A stretch of DNA of 64,000 bases from Elymus sibiricus (Eukaryota > Streptophyta > Magnoliopsida > Poales > Poaceae), in NCBI GenBank assembly GCA_039707655.1, contig CM077671.1:303800509-303864508 (forward strand). Reading direction: 5' to 3'. The notes beneath the pieces were generated by a model. That model was not told the origin of the DNA. It worked only from the letters and a program-made list of their open reading frames with translations, and made no database searches. This document shows positions 34,749 to 45,506 of the stretch, one piece after another. Each line of letters begins with the position of its first letter. The stretch's first letter is position 1. The translations under genes were made by a program, and so were the position numbers.

Positions 34749-35260
34749 TGTCGTGGTTTTGTCACGGCAGATGTCCTAGTGCCAGGACTTAGGTGTGAAG
34801 CCATCGCTATGGTGGTTAACTCGAAGAGGTTAGTCGGGACGAAAGACACAGGTTTACCCAGGTTCAGCCCCTCTCGAAGGAGGTAATAGCCTACGTCCTG
34901 CTTATAGTTGTATTGATTGGGTATCGATTACAAGGGACGGATTCGCTTGACCTAGTACTCGATCAAAGGTTTCGTGGCCTAAGCCGCCCAGGTAACCCGC
35001 CTTTATATACACAGGTCGAGGCCCTGGGCTTACAAGAGTCCGGGCCGGGTCATACTTAATAACCGACCTTGCCTCTAACTACTCTTGCCTTATCTGCCAA
35101 GCCGCCACCGGTGGCTTACACCACCGGGTTACACATTGTCTTCTGCCTCTGGGCCTCCAGGCCCATTGGGCAAGCTACTTCCAAACCTTACTGCTAAGCC
35201 GCCAACCTCATGACCCGGCCCCTCCTGGGCGGGTCTTACCACGGGGTTATATCCCCAACA
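34749..35260 (-). repeat. Right LTR of the Tat element (5' LTR)
   Basis: 512 bases. It carries an extra ggtggcttacaccacc relative to the left LTR at the sequence gccgccacc. TG and CA ends are followed by the TSD ggcag at 35261-35265. Confidence 0.97.
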
Positions 35261-35265
35261 GGCAG

Positions 35266-36157
35266 GGTTTGGAAAAAGTTCACCAACCAGGTTAGGGGTG
35301 AATGGACAAAGGAGCTACGATTTTCACACCGCAAAGTAAGTACTACTAGCTAGTTCTGCGCATCTGTCATTGATTCCAGTTTCAATACCATTATCATGCT
35401 TGATTATCATTTTGATTGAACTCTATTCTCGTAAAGTGCTTGTGGCAGGCACCCGGGAATAATTTATGTGGATACTACGTTTGCGAGTTCATTCGCCACT
35501 CGACCTCTGAGCGGGGCACATCTTCAGAACAATTTGAAGTACGTAAACAATATTCATAATTTTATTTTATTATCATCAATTGTGTTGAGTTTCATTCATA
35601 TATATATATATATAGGGTCGCGCTATTTGTCACCCTGGGTGAGGAATAGTTATTCTTCACCCCCTCTATTTTAACACCAATGCATCGTATTTTTATGTCC
35701 CGTAAATTTTTTCTTACTTCATACATAAAAAGAGAACGTAAGAAAATATTAGATCACCGTAAAAAATATTTTATGTCATGTAAAATTACGAACGTAAAAA
35801 ATAGTGTAAAATACACATAAAATGTATTTTTTATGGTCTTATGACCAATAATTTTGCTTTCTTATGCCAAAATTTTACGTAGTGAATCAATCAACCAATT
35901 GTAATTTATTCGTAAAAGGATCGTAAGATTACCTCGGATGAAGAATAACTTATTCTGCACCCTGGGTGATGAATAGTATTACTATATATATATATTGACC
36001 CCCTTCTTTAAATCAGATCTGGCGGAAGCGGGACGAACTCCTACCAACTGATCACATACGAGCAATTCAAGAGGAATTGGCGGGATTCTTTGTTGAGCAT
36101 GTCATAACTACAGATGGAGAATGCCATCGGGATTTCCGATGCGATTTTGGTAATTAG
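35266..36157 (+). pseudogene. CACTA-1 second gene, 3' part: Cys half of the Ulp1-like protease
   Basis: Three exons continue the frame of 12879-15979. They are 35266-35335 (VWKKFTNQVRGEWTKELRF), 35449-35538 and 36017-36157. The middle exon has APGNNLCGYYVCEFIRH, where the Cys after NL is the expected C48 nucleophile. The last exon ends ECHRDFRCDFGN with TAG at 36155-36157. Splice sites GT/AG are present at every junction and phase is kept. Together with the His and Asp upstream, a full catalytic triad is encoded, but upstream stops and a frameshift break the protein. Ulp1-like domains in CACTA and Mutator elements probably came from host SUMO proteases; their role is unproven. Confidence 0.82.
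35615..36001. mobile_element. MITE in the last intron of the CACTA-1 Ulp1-like gene
   Basis: The ends are inverted: gggtcgcgctatttgtcacc... on the left and, read inward from the right, gggtc...tattcatcacccagggtg. They share the blocks caccc-gggtg and gttattcttca. It sits between (TA)n runs, so the TSD cannot be read with certainty. It is 387 bases, non-coding, and wholly within the intron 35539-36016. Confidence 0.7.
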
Positions 36158-36467
36158 ATATTAGGGATCGTAAGAGATGTTATATTGTATATATGCATGA
36201 ACGTGTACTATATGTAGTAGCGTCGAATAGATATACGAAAACTTATTGTTCGACCAAGCACGGAGAAAGAGAGGTCACTTCTCTCTATATATTGATCATG
36301 ACGATGTTGTGTAATGGTTCCTTCATTGCTATATGTAGTAGCTAGCGTCGAGTTGAATGAAAAGCATAAAATAAAAATGAAACCCCTAAACCCTCCAAAA
36401 CCCCTAAACCCCTCCTTTCAAAAAAAAAACCCCAGCGCCTGGCAAGTACTGACGCATGGCTGCCTTC
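36158..36467 (+). other. CACTA-1 3' region after the second gene
   Basis: AT-rich and non-coding. aataaa-like sequence occurs near 36369 and an A-run at 36421-36429. It repeats a short phrase (catatgtagtagc / tatatgtagtagctagcgtcgag) near 36206 and 36329. Confidence 0.4.
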
Positions 36468-36672
36468 TAGTCCCGGTTGGTGTTACCAACCGGGACTAGG
36501 GGTCCTCCTGCCTGGGCGCCCACAGCGGCCACGTGGAGCTCCTTTAGTGGCGGTTCGTAACCCAACCGATACTAAAAGTTGGGGCCTTTTGTACCGATTG
36601 TTTAGTCCCGCTTGCATAACCGGGACAAAAGGACCTCTGGAACCGGGACTGATGCCCTGTTTTCTACTAGTG
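36468..36672. repeat. Right subterminal repeats and terminus of CACTA-1
   Basis: The palindrome ctagtcccggttgg...ccaaccgggactag at 36468-36500 is followed by degenerate copies (agtggcggttcg, agtcccgcttg, aaccgggact). The terminus at 36672 has CACTA polarity inward. It shares its core with the internal hairpin 11289-11465. Confidence 0.85.
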
Positions 36673-37047
36673 ATCCCCTTTCTTAAGCCATCGGAACCGC
36701 GAATGTTGCCACTCGATAGTTCTTTCCAAAGAAGCCAATCCAAGCAAGGAAAGCTTTAGAGTGCCAGGGTTTGGTTTACTTTAAACGAGTCATGGGGTGA
36801 TTGGTCTTACTGTTAGGCTTTAAGTGTGTGCGTCATAGTGCTAGTTTTTTTTTTGAAACAAGACGTAGCGCTAGTTATGAAGTAGTATGTGTGTGTAGTC
36901 AGCAGAAAGCACACTCGGCTGTTGCAATTAGGTGTGAACGAAGATGTAGTAATCCAAAGTGTATCCTACTAGTATGCTTTGCTTCAATAGCTAGTATTAA
37001 TAAATGCTTAATCCAGAGTGTATCCTACTACTACTCGGTTGTTGCAA
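36673..37047. other. Intergenic DNA between CACTA-1 and the Tourist MITE
   Basis: No gene recognised. Two short phrases are duplicated: actcggctgttgcaattagg (36912, again 37032 with one change) and aatccaaagtgtatcctacta (36950, again about 37009). This suggests a local duplication before the MITE inserted. Confidence 0.45.
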
Positions 37048-37050
37048 TTA

Positions 37051-37311
37051 GGCTACTCATAGTGGGGAGTATCATATACTAGTATCATGCATATGATACT
37101 ACCTTTATAATGCATAGTATCATAGAGTAGTACTATCATATATGATATTATGTATTGTCATGCATGACACAAAGTAGCATAGCATTTAACATGATACGGT
37201 ATCTACCTATGTTACTCTAATTCTCTCTCTTCTTTAATTCTCTGCCACATCAGCGTGTTTGCTATTCCCGAATGCATGATACCGGCTAAGATACCACCAC
37301 TATGGCCAGCC
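37051..37311. mobile_element. Tourist-like (PIF/Harbinger) MITE
   Basis: 261 bases. The ends are ggctactcatagtggggagta and, inverted, ggctggccatagtggtggta. The 3-base TSD tta (37048-37050, 37312-37314) is the PIF/Harbinger signature. No coding capacity. Confidence 0.82.
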
Positions 37312-37441
37312 TTAGGAGTAATGCTTTTGACTGAAATTTGAACTGATGCATACAACTACTTCTATCCATCGCATTTACACACTCTGACCGGGCACGCATG
37401 CCACGTGTAAACAGATAGCTGTGTACTGAACTCGTCATTTC

Positions 37442-37626
37442 TGTTGAGAAATAAAACATGTGATCAATTGTATGGGAGGGATGCCTCCCAGGAGGTGTCT
37501 GTTGGGGAAGAGGTGTCTTCCCAACACACCCCTTCATCTTGTATATAAGTGAGTCTCTCACATTGCAATGGAACTAGTGGAATCATTTGGACTCTTCGTT
37601 TGTCTCTTTGCTTTCGCTCAACAACA
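37442..37626 (+). repeat. Left LTR of the Copia element
   Basis: Runs from TGTTGAGAAATAAAAC to CTCAACAACA. It contains tatataag near 37543, a likely TATA box, 100 bases into the LTR. Confidence 0.93.
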
Positions 37627-38239
37627 TGTTACCAAATGAGAGCAAGAGTGGGAGAATTCTGGTCACAAGAGATTAAGTTCTCACATGTCTCTGCGGAAAT
37701 AGAGGAAATGGTGTCCTCAATCAGTAAATGTGATTCAACCTCGGGTTGAATGACACCTGACGAATGTGTGTCATCCAGAGCCTAGAACCGGTGTGCACAC
37801 ATATTTTTGGTGTTGGGACATCGAAACACCTTGACTCCATTGTTGTGGGAAATCACAAGGAGTTAAGAGGCATAACGAGAATTCCAGAAATGATATTGAT
37901 TCATGAGAATCGTATATTGCAAGTCTACATATGTCGACATAAATTAGTTCTTGAGAATTGCTAAAATCCTTTTGGGCCCTGAACCAAACTCCATGGAGAG
38001 TGTTGTTGGCACTTATATTAGTTCAAATGAAAGGAAGCAATTAAGAAGAGTAGCACTCGCTCATCAAAAGAGAGGTGTTTACCATAGTAAAACCTACTCC
38101 TCATAAGTACCTTCCGTAGGGAAGAGAAGTGATTTTTCGTCCTGAAATGAAAATAGATGAGATGGTGAGAAAGCGAGGCTTGTAGCGCAAGGGTTTCCCC
38201 TGAGACCCAACATCGGTTATGATGTGGCATACCTTCTCG

Positions 38240-38772
38240 GTATGAGTGGAATTATGTTTCGATACTGAATTGGCAGTACAAATTCATGCGGTTGGTGTAT
38301 GTAGTGGCTACATACTCACATGGATCGTTAAGTTCGGGTATATATTGAAGCCATTGAAAGGGCTTAATATTCCAGATCCAATGATAAATCGCAACATGTG
38401 TGTGCTAATCTTCAGAAGTCATTCTATGACTCTGAAGAGGTCGAAGAGTTGTGTGGTACAACTGACTAAGTGAGTTACTCCATGATAAGGATTACTCTAT
38501 GACTAATGATTATCGATGTGTATTCATGAAGATATCCTGAATTGGATTTACATCTTCTTATTGATGTGGATGATCTTATCATCAATGTCTATACAAGACA
38601 TATTAGATACACACAATCATTTTGAGACGGATATTTGGGTCAAACCAAATGATGCTAACTTTATAGCTTGAGCATATTCCCTCGGGAATAAATGTATGTC
38701 AGTCTTCATACATCTAGAAATATTGAAAAAAATCAATATGTATATATCTTATCAAAAACACATATGGTCATA
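38240..38772 (+). pseudogene. Copia RT remnant, N-terminal side of the insertion
   Basis: The reading around 38556-38590 gives LLIDVDDLIINV, a decayed form of the Copia YVDD block. Downstream is a stretch alignable with the linker that normally precedes the Copia RNase H (VCQSSYI at about 38697). Multiple stops and shifts are present. Homology breaks off near 38772 and resumes at 41451. Confidence 0.65.
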
Positions 38773-39740
38773 TCTACAATTCTTAAGAAGTTGCTCCCTA
38801 CTACTCCCTATTCTCTCACCATGCACACTATCCACATCAGCAATGTGCCAAAGGTTCACCCCCACTATCCACCTCAGCAAGTTTGCCACCTCAGCAAAAA
38901 AATTATTTTCTACATAAACGAATCGTGTGATTTATCTTCTTTAGTACACAAATCGGTTCCCCTTCCATCATGTGAAATCGATAAGCTAATCCACTCTTAA
39001 GAACTGAGACGTCTTAACTCCCCACCACATCTACTCCTTCATTTGGTACGAAATCACATTTTCCCTCCGATCTAAATCGTGGAGGCTCCATGCAAGATGG
39101 GTAGCAGTTGTGAGCTTGGGGCCTTGGGCTACCCAACTTGATGGCAGTTGACCCAGCCCCAATGCCCTTATCTAGGTGTCGCAACCCTGGCCTATCTTCT
39201 ACGGCGGCCTGACTTTTGGCTGCGGAAGCGGGACTCTGGGCAGCCGCGCACCACCATGTCCAGGTCGTGCGAGCTGCGAAGGTTGCCACCGTGCCATAGA
39301 ACTACCAGTTCCAATGACGCATCCGGCATCCTGTTACCAATGGTGTCAAGTCATCAAAGTTGTCGCTTTGGTCGATGCCGAATGATAGGTGCCATGGACG
39401 CCTGTACCTATGCTTATCCAATCTGAACTTTCTTGCCTCCACGAGGGGTAGCAACAAGGCAATGGTAACTCCTTGATCTATTAGATGAACACTCGATCGT
39501 GAATGACATCTTCGGTGTCCTCATGAACACCGCTACCTATCATGCCAGATGGTTCATCACATGCAAGGAGGTGTTGAAGACACTCGACCTTGCCTTCGCT
39601 ACTACTGCTCCCAGAACCATCGAGTGGAGCTGCTCCAGCAATGAGTCACCGACGAACGTGTTGTCACCACCAGTCAGATGAGGTGAGCTTGGGGAAATAA
39701 CTCTCTCTCTCCCCCCCCACTCTCTCTCTCTCTCTCTCTC

Positions 39741-39819
<79 letters not shown>

Positions 39820-41450
39820 CTATTTTGCTTATGTCGTTTACACTGAACCATATAGGAATCACTTTGTTAATACTGAACTTTTTTGCTTGTCACATCTTTC
39901 ATGCAACTTTTATGTGCTGCAAATTGCTGAAAATTATACTGTAGGCAAATAGTTGTTGAGGCCTACAAAGTTAACTGCATCATCCAGGGTTGATGTTCGG
40001 CATCTGCAATGCAATCACATTACCATTGTGTTTTTTAAGGTTAAATCATGCATAGATCTTCTAGCGTAGCATTAAGGCCTTTCTACCTTTTCAAGTTGTT
40101 GAAATTCCTGAAATTTTGGCCTCCACGATCTTGTAAATTCTCCTTTCTCAACATGCTTACGGTGATGAAATTTTCATGATATCTACACTAGTGCATTAAA
40201 GTTCCTCCCACTGCATATTATTTCACTAATCTAGTGTACTAAAAGTCTAGAGTAGCCTGGAGCAACGTGCGAACATTACGACAATGTTCAACATACAAGG
40301 AGGTTCTTTACTGACAATTTATTTGCTCATTTTCAATAAATATTATGGCATTAACTATTGCTTTGCAGCTTTCATTTATCGTTCTACAAATTGGAGCTCT
40401 AATTGGTACCTGAAAAAGTTGAAAACAATGAGAATAGTTCTGATATGTTGCCCCTTTCTTTTGAAAGTGGTAAATTATTTTTGTTGGAATTAATTCTCGA
40501 CTTTCTTTACTTGACAAAATGTAATTGCCATGTGTAATTTGACAAAGAGCCACAAGTTAGCGCTTCCCCTCAGATTTTATTAGTGTGTTTCATTCTAAGA
40601 TTGGAACATCAAACAACCTGTAACCATGATTCAATTTAGCCTCCGCGGTCTTGAAAGTTATCTTTTTCCAATATGCTTACAATGATGAATATTCACCTTC
40701 AATTTTTTCACTCCCATGTAAATTCTCATCTATTAAAATTTCTCCTACATATTCTTTTAGGAATGTTCACAAAAAATGCAGACTTGTTTGGAGCGGTGGA
40801 AGGAGATTACGAAATGGTTCAACATTCATGGAGTTTCTTGATTCACAGTTTATTTGCATGATTAAGTCTTTGGACTAGAAATAATTTCACAATTGAGGGA
40901 TAACTTGTGAGGTTTTATCAGTTGGAAAGGTAAAATAGCGAGGACCTATTAAGAAACGAAAACGTTGAAACTCAAGGTGGATTGATCGACTATATTTTGA
41001 TCTAAACAACACATTACTTATTCTGATTCCACCATATTCTAAATACATTGTCAACACCAATGAGGATCCTTTTATTGTCTGCTTTATTTGTGCTAAAAGA
41101 AGTAGTCTGGTCTTCAGAGTTCTATCTCAAAGGAATTCAGAAGCATCTAGTCTGTAATACTTGACATACAATGTTTATTTCTCAATTATCTGATTGTAGG
41201 ATCTTGTTATCATGGCTAGGAAAAGTAACTAGGTTCTCTTTCTTATTGTCAATCACACTGTAGCCTGCATCAAAATAGGCTTACATATCAATGTAAGTCA
41301 TGATGTAATATTCTTCAATGCCTTTGAATGAGGAGCTGCAATTTCAGTAGTTTTGATGAGAATGGAATTGAGAAAATGCATCAACGTTAACTTTTCTATG
41401 TTGTTTCGTTTTTGCATATCTATTTAAATTAATCGTGAGTTTCCCACTAG
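38773..41450. mobile_element. Unclassified 2.7-kb insertion in the Copia element, possibly a Helitron
   Basis: It splits Copia RT and RNase H homology. The right side ends in CTAG followed by T (41447-41451), and a TC preceded by A is available at 38773. Both would fit Helitron ends, but the 3' hairpin is weak. Inside are a GC-rich block (39030-39690) with exon-like frames I cannot assign, (CT)n and (TA)n tracts, and a diverged 520-base tandem duplication (about 40115-40340 versus 40635-40870). No transposition protein seen. The borders are uncertain by tens of bases. Confidence 0.45.
39701..39815. repeat. (CT)n then (TA)n microsatellite
   Basis: CT-rich 39701-39744, then about 35 TA repeats to 39815. 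The I/Y repeat frame on the minus strand here is an artefact. Confidence 0.95.
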
Positions 41451-42130
41451 TTATACTTGACATGGGACACAAGCCCATTCAAACCTAGGGGAGACGGTGA
41501 AGTCATAGTGGACATGAAGTTCCATATCTGAATACCATCGGAGCACTCATATACATTGCAAAATAAGTCAGGCCTGACACTGTATTTGTTGAAAATTTAT
41601 TGAGAGTGCAATCCACAATAAAAGGTATAATGGTAGGTGTAAGGAATATCCTTAGATATGTCCAAGACACAAAAGGTCTTGATTAATTCCATCGGGAAAA
41701 TCAAGATGGGACCATGGTGTGATATCCTGATAGTGGTTGATAATCTGATCCCAACAATGTCATATCAAAGACTGAATTTACTGGAAGAGTATTCTGAGGG
41801 AAGCCTTCAGAATAGACTCTAAATGAGTCCTTCCTGTGATCATTCTGTCATAATTATTTTATTTGAAGCATGAAAAGATATACATGGCTTCGCAGAATGA
41901 CTAGCCACATGTGAGATCATGTGAATCAATTATCATTATCTACCAGGATAATGTCACTTGTATTGCTTATGGGTTATATTTATCCTCGCGAATTACAGAA
42001 ATGTAAGAGGATAATTTGCAAACAAATTATTGTGAGATTCACAATGTCTCTACCAATTTTTATATTCGAGAATCGAGTTCGTGGAATTAGTAAGAGACAA
42101 CATTGTTGTTTGCAAAGTTCGGGGGGGTTA
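41451..42130 (+). pseudogene. Copia RNase H remnant, C-terminal side of the insertion
   Basis: Continues from 38772. LDMGHKP, then a broken TIGALIYIA block, then LRYVQDTKGL (41655) and YQDNVTCIAY (about 41942), are decayed but recognisable Copia RT and RNase H motifs. Numerous stops. Confidence 0.68.
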
Positions 42131-42416
42131 AAATCCCAAGTTATAACCTGTTGGTGATCTTCAAATCATTCATAATGTACTCTTTTTCCCTTTATGAGTT
42201 TTCCATGATGGTTTCTCATATAAGGTTTGTAACGAGACAATATAAATACAAGTGCGGATGTATGCCATATTGGTCTCTCCTTATATTTTTACCACTGGGT
42301 TTTAAAGGAGTTTTCAATGGCATATTATTATAAGGTTTCTCCTCAATTTTTCCCACAGGGTTTTTGGAGGAGTTTTCAGTTTGCAATATACAGATGACGA
42401 ATTGATCGAGGGGGAG

Positions 42417-42602
42417 TGTTGAGAAATAAAACATGTGATCAATTGTATGGGAGGGATGCCTCCCAGGAGGTGTCTGTTGGGGAAGAGGTGTCTTTCCAAC
42501 ACACGCCTTCATCTTGTATATAAGTGGGTCTCCCACATTGCAATGGAACTAGTGGAATCGTTTGGATTGTTTCGTTTGTCTCTTTGCTTTCGCTCTACAA
42601 CA
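42417..42602 (+). repeat. Right LTR of the Copia element
   Basis: Matches the left LTR over its whole length with about 8 changes. It follows gatcgagggggag, the polypurine tract. Confidence 0.93.
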
Positions 42603-42607
42603 ATTTC

Positions 42608-42942
42608 ATCCCGAGACACTGTATCCATGAGGAATCGCCAAGGCGTCGCTGGGCATCGCTGTCCTCTGCATCTCCATCCCGCCGCCCCCTCACTAATTCC
42701 ACACTCAAGGGAGCCAAAAGTGCTCCACAACGCTCTCATATTTTTTGACAACCAACAGCCTTTTTTCGTTCACTAAGATCGTATATCGCTTACAATCAAT
42801 GGAATCACAACCCTAGGGCAGCATCCAACCAAACATTAATAGGAGTGATTTTAGCAATTGTAGCTAATTCATGAAGCTACCTGGTTGTTTTCTCCAACAC
42901 ATTGTTTATAAATAATATGTGTAAATCTAGAGTCATAAAGTG
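42608..42942. other. Intergenic DNA between Copia element and retroposon 1
   Basis: No gene recognised. The only frames are short and overlap on both strands. Confidence 0.4.
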
Positions 42943-42957
42943 GCAATCATCAAAATT

Positions 42958-44891
42958 TTAGAAAACCAGGAGCATGTTGCCCCCGCGTCGCTCTCCCTGC
43001 AGCGGCACGGGCGGAACTTAGCGTCGCAGTCGTCGACCACCCCTCACTTCCTCTCTCGCCGCGCCGCCGGGCAAAGCCCGCACGGCATCGGCCGTGGAGG
43101 GGCGTTCTACTCTCTCGCGCACCTCGGCGGATCTCGGATGGATCTCGAGCGGCGGCTGCGGATGTGTTCACGCGGCGTTGCTTGGCTGGGTGGCCTCGTG
43201 CCTTTCCTCGCGCGTTGGGATCTCCATCAACGGCGTTGGAGGCTGGCTACTGCTACTACGGGCGGCGGCCGGTGCTTGCGGTGAGCGGAAGCCGGGGTGG
43301 CCGCCTCGGAGCTTGGGCGTCCGCTGGGCGACGCGGCGGGACTGGCTACGAACTGTGGCGTGGTGGATCGAGGGATTCGACGCTCTGTTCTGGAGTTGGC
43401 AGGGGATGCGCCTCGGCCAGGCACGGGCGGCGGCTTGGCCGCGAGGGGCGCGCCTCGTCTGTGTGCGCTGCGGGGATCTGAGGTGGCGAGGACGCCAACG
43501 ATGGAGCTGGGTCAATCTGGCGTTGCGAGGATCCTTGAATGGAGCAGCTGCAGATCTGCAGAGGTGCATGGTGCGGGCGCGCGAAGATCCCAGGCAGCGG
43601 CGTCGGCGTGACTCGGAGGCCCGTGGTGCGTGGAGGTGCGGGTGTGGCGGATCTTGTCTCCGGAGGATGAGGCGGCACGCACGGTGTGCGTGGCGCATGT
43701 CTGGTGCAGAGCTGTGACAGGGAACCATGGTGGTTCGCGGCCTCGGGTGGTGCACCTACGTTCCTTGCCGACGTGGTGCTCGGCATGGCATGGTGGTCGT
43801 GTTGCGTCCGGCGGCTCTGCTCTCGGTCGGTCGTCGATGGATCTGTCGACTAGCTCTGCTCTCGGTCGGTCGTCGATGGATCTGTCGACTAGCGCTGGTG
43901 ACGGGCCGTTGGTGGTCTCCGCGAGGTGGGGTTGGCTGCAGCGGTGACGACCTCTTTTCCTACGGGTTGGTTCGTTGGTGGTTGTGGCGCTTGGTGGTCT
44001 TGCTACGGCCGATGCGGGTCGCGGGTGTTGAGAGCTTGGGTGAAGACTCTGCCTCGGCTTTGTGCCGTGGCAAGCGATGGCGGGGGCTGTGGCCGTCGTT
44101 GATCTTCTTGGAGGCATCGATGCTTTGCTGTCGCACCCCTCCTGCGAGGATCTAGCCATCGTGGCGTCTCTGGGGGAAATCTTTGTTCTTGTCTGATCGG
44201 ACGATGGCAGCGCCTTGGTGTTGTATTCCTTTTTGGGGGCTTCGTCTTTGGAACTCGGCATCGGAGGACGGGACCAGTGGATGACGACGATTTTGGCGTT
44301 CAGGCTTACGTGGCAACGATGATGGTGGGAGCGATGTCGGCGACGCGACAAGGGTTGAGGTAGTCGGCTCTTCTCTGGCGTGTCAGCAGGGTTGCCTCGG
44401 TTTGTTTTGCTAATGTGAAGTCGAAGCTGGGGTGGCGGGGCCCTGTGGTGTACGATGACCGGCGCAGGTGGATGGTTCGGCGTTCTTCCGTGGCGCCAGT
44501 CATGCTTGTTTTTGTCTTTTGTAGTTCTCCTTCAGAGTAGGAGCTGCGTTGTCTGGTTGCAGGTGGCTGAGTTTGACGTGGATCTTCATACAACTTCACT
44601 CGGCCACTGCAGTGTGGGTTGAGTCGCGATCACCTATAGCGAAGTCGGAGTCGTTTGCTCAGGGTTTAGTGTTGGCGATGACGCCTCTAGGGAAAGAGTG
44701 ATGATGATGGCGCTTGTATGCTATCTCGACGAGACACTCTTGGGAGTGGTGTGCGTGGAGTATCTTGTGTGTGCTGCCCAACGGTAGTGACGGTTTTAGC
44801 CCGATTTTACGTTAATTAACTAGGCAACTCTTTTCTCCTTAATTAACAGTAGATGAGACAAAACTTTTGGCTCCGTTTGGGAAAAAAAATA
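42958..44891 (+). mobile_element. LINE-like non-autonomous retroposon, copy 1
   Basis: Flanked by an exact 15-base TSD gcaatcatcaaaatt (42943-42957, 44892-44906). It ends in an A-tail at 44881-44889 after ggctccgtttggg. The 5' 900 bases are very GC-rich; the tail contains gttaattaactaggcaactc. No RT or endonuclease is present, so it moved with proteins from another LINE. The many long frames in the GC-rich part occur on both strands and are not genes. A related copy lies at 45656-47343. Confidence 0.8.
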
Positions 44892-44906
44892 GCAATCATC
44901 AAAATT

Positions 44907-45236
44907 AATATGTGTAAAATATAAAGCAGCCCGCCACAACGCTCCCGTTGATTGATGGAGCAGTCCAGAACAAACGAGGCGAGTAGGGGAGGGGTTCATT
45001 AGGAAAAACAAAATCTGGACCATGATCAAGGATCTACTCTCTTTGGACGTCCTATACTTGGTCCACCTCCGGCAGCACCGTGAATTCCTACCGGGGCCGA
45101 CCCACGTGCCCTCCATCGTAAGCATACGGTGGCCCCGCGCGCATTCCTCCATTTGCTGGCGATCGCCCAAAAGGCATTAAATGCTCCCAACCTGCCCGAC
45201 CGGTACGGTCCAACGACCCAGATATTACTATACGAT
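44907..45236. other. Intergenic DNA between retroposon 1 and a Stowaway MITE
   Basis: Moderately GC-rich with no recognised gene or repeat. Confidence 0.4.
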
Positions 45237-45238
45237 AC

Positions 45239-45471
45239 TACCTCCGTCTGGTTTATTAGTCCTCCTTATAGTTTAGGTTAAACTTTAACCTTCGATTTAA
45301 CTATTAAAAAATAAATTATATATCCTAAAAATAGTATTATTTGAAACCTCTTTCAAATATGAATCCAACAATATAAATTTTGTGACATATAACTTATAAT
45401 TTGTTAGTCAAATTTACGGTCAAAATTGGGAACAAAATACGAAGGGGACCAATAAACCCAGACGGAGGTAG
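45239..45471. mobile_element. Stowaway-type (Tc1/Mariner) MITE
   Basis: Inverted ends ctacctccgtctggtttatt and its near complement; TA duplication at 45237-45238 and 45472-45473. 233 bases, AT-rich inside. Confidence 0.85.
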
Positions 45472-45506
45472 TAGTATAGTATGACCCATATCGCTGCTCA
45501 TCCTTA

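Larger units (their letters stand above)
16061..35260 (-). mobile_element. Complete Tat-type Gypsy LTR retrotransposon (carries CACTA-2)
   Basis: Both LTRs are complete (497 and 512 bases) and flanked by the 5-base TSD ggcag (16056-16060 and 35261-35265). The element is 19,200 bases with CACTA-2, about 13.2 kb without it. gag-pol is on the minus strand. A second, archaeal-type RNase H after the RT RNase H, and a large antisense gene before the 3' LTR, point to the Tat lineage. The LTRs differ at 6 sites plus a 1-base and a 16-base indel. With the usual grass LTR rate of 1.3e-8 per site per year that is roughly half a million years. The target is the 3' end of an intron in the Ulp1-like gene of CACTA-1. 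Confidence 0.96.
10086..36672 (+). mobile_element. CACTA-1, host of the nested insertions; right terminus at 36672
   Basis: The right end reads, inward on the minus strand, CACTAGTAGAAAACAGGGCA, a typical Triticeae CACTA terminus. The three bases outside are atc, so a matching atc TSD is expected at the unseen left end. Own sequence in the window is 10086-16060 and 35261-36672. It holds the C-terminal part of a TNP2-type transposase gene, a second gene ending in a Ulp1-like protease domain, an internal hairpin, and subterminal repeats sharing the AGTCCCGGTTGG core. The Athila and Tat elements inserted later. Confidence 0.88.
37442..42602 (+). mobile_element. Copia LTR retrotransposon, internally shortened and interrupted
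   Basis: Short LTRs (185 and 186 bases) have TG/CA ends and the 5-base TSD atttc (37437-37441, 42603-42607). The primer-binding site after the left LTR is a decayed tRNA-Met-type (tgttaccaaatgagagc), and the polypurine tract gagggggag precedes the right LTR. Remnants of RT and RNase H in Copia order are visible on the plus strand. Leaving out the 2.7-kb insertion, the internal region is only about 2.1 kb, too short for full gag-pol. The LTRs differ at about 8 positions (about 4%), older than the Tat element. Confidence 0.9.

Noticed and set aside
37764..38230. Short frames in the Copia element as gag or integrase
   Set aside because: Too decayed to assign. Only the RT and RNase H blocks further on are recognisable.
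43094..44351. Several 100-280 residue frames on both strands
   Set aside because: Caused by the GC-rich body of retroposon 1. The TSD-bounded retroposon explains the segment, and no frame shows family similarity.
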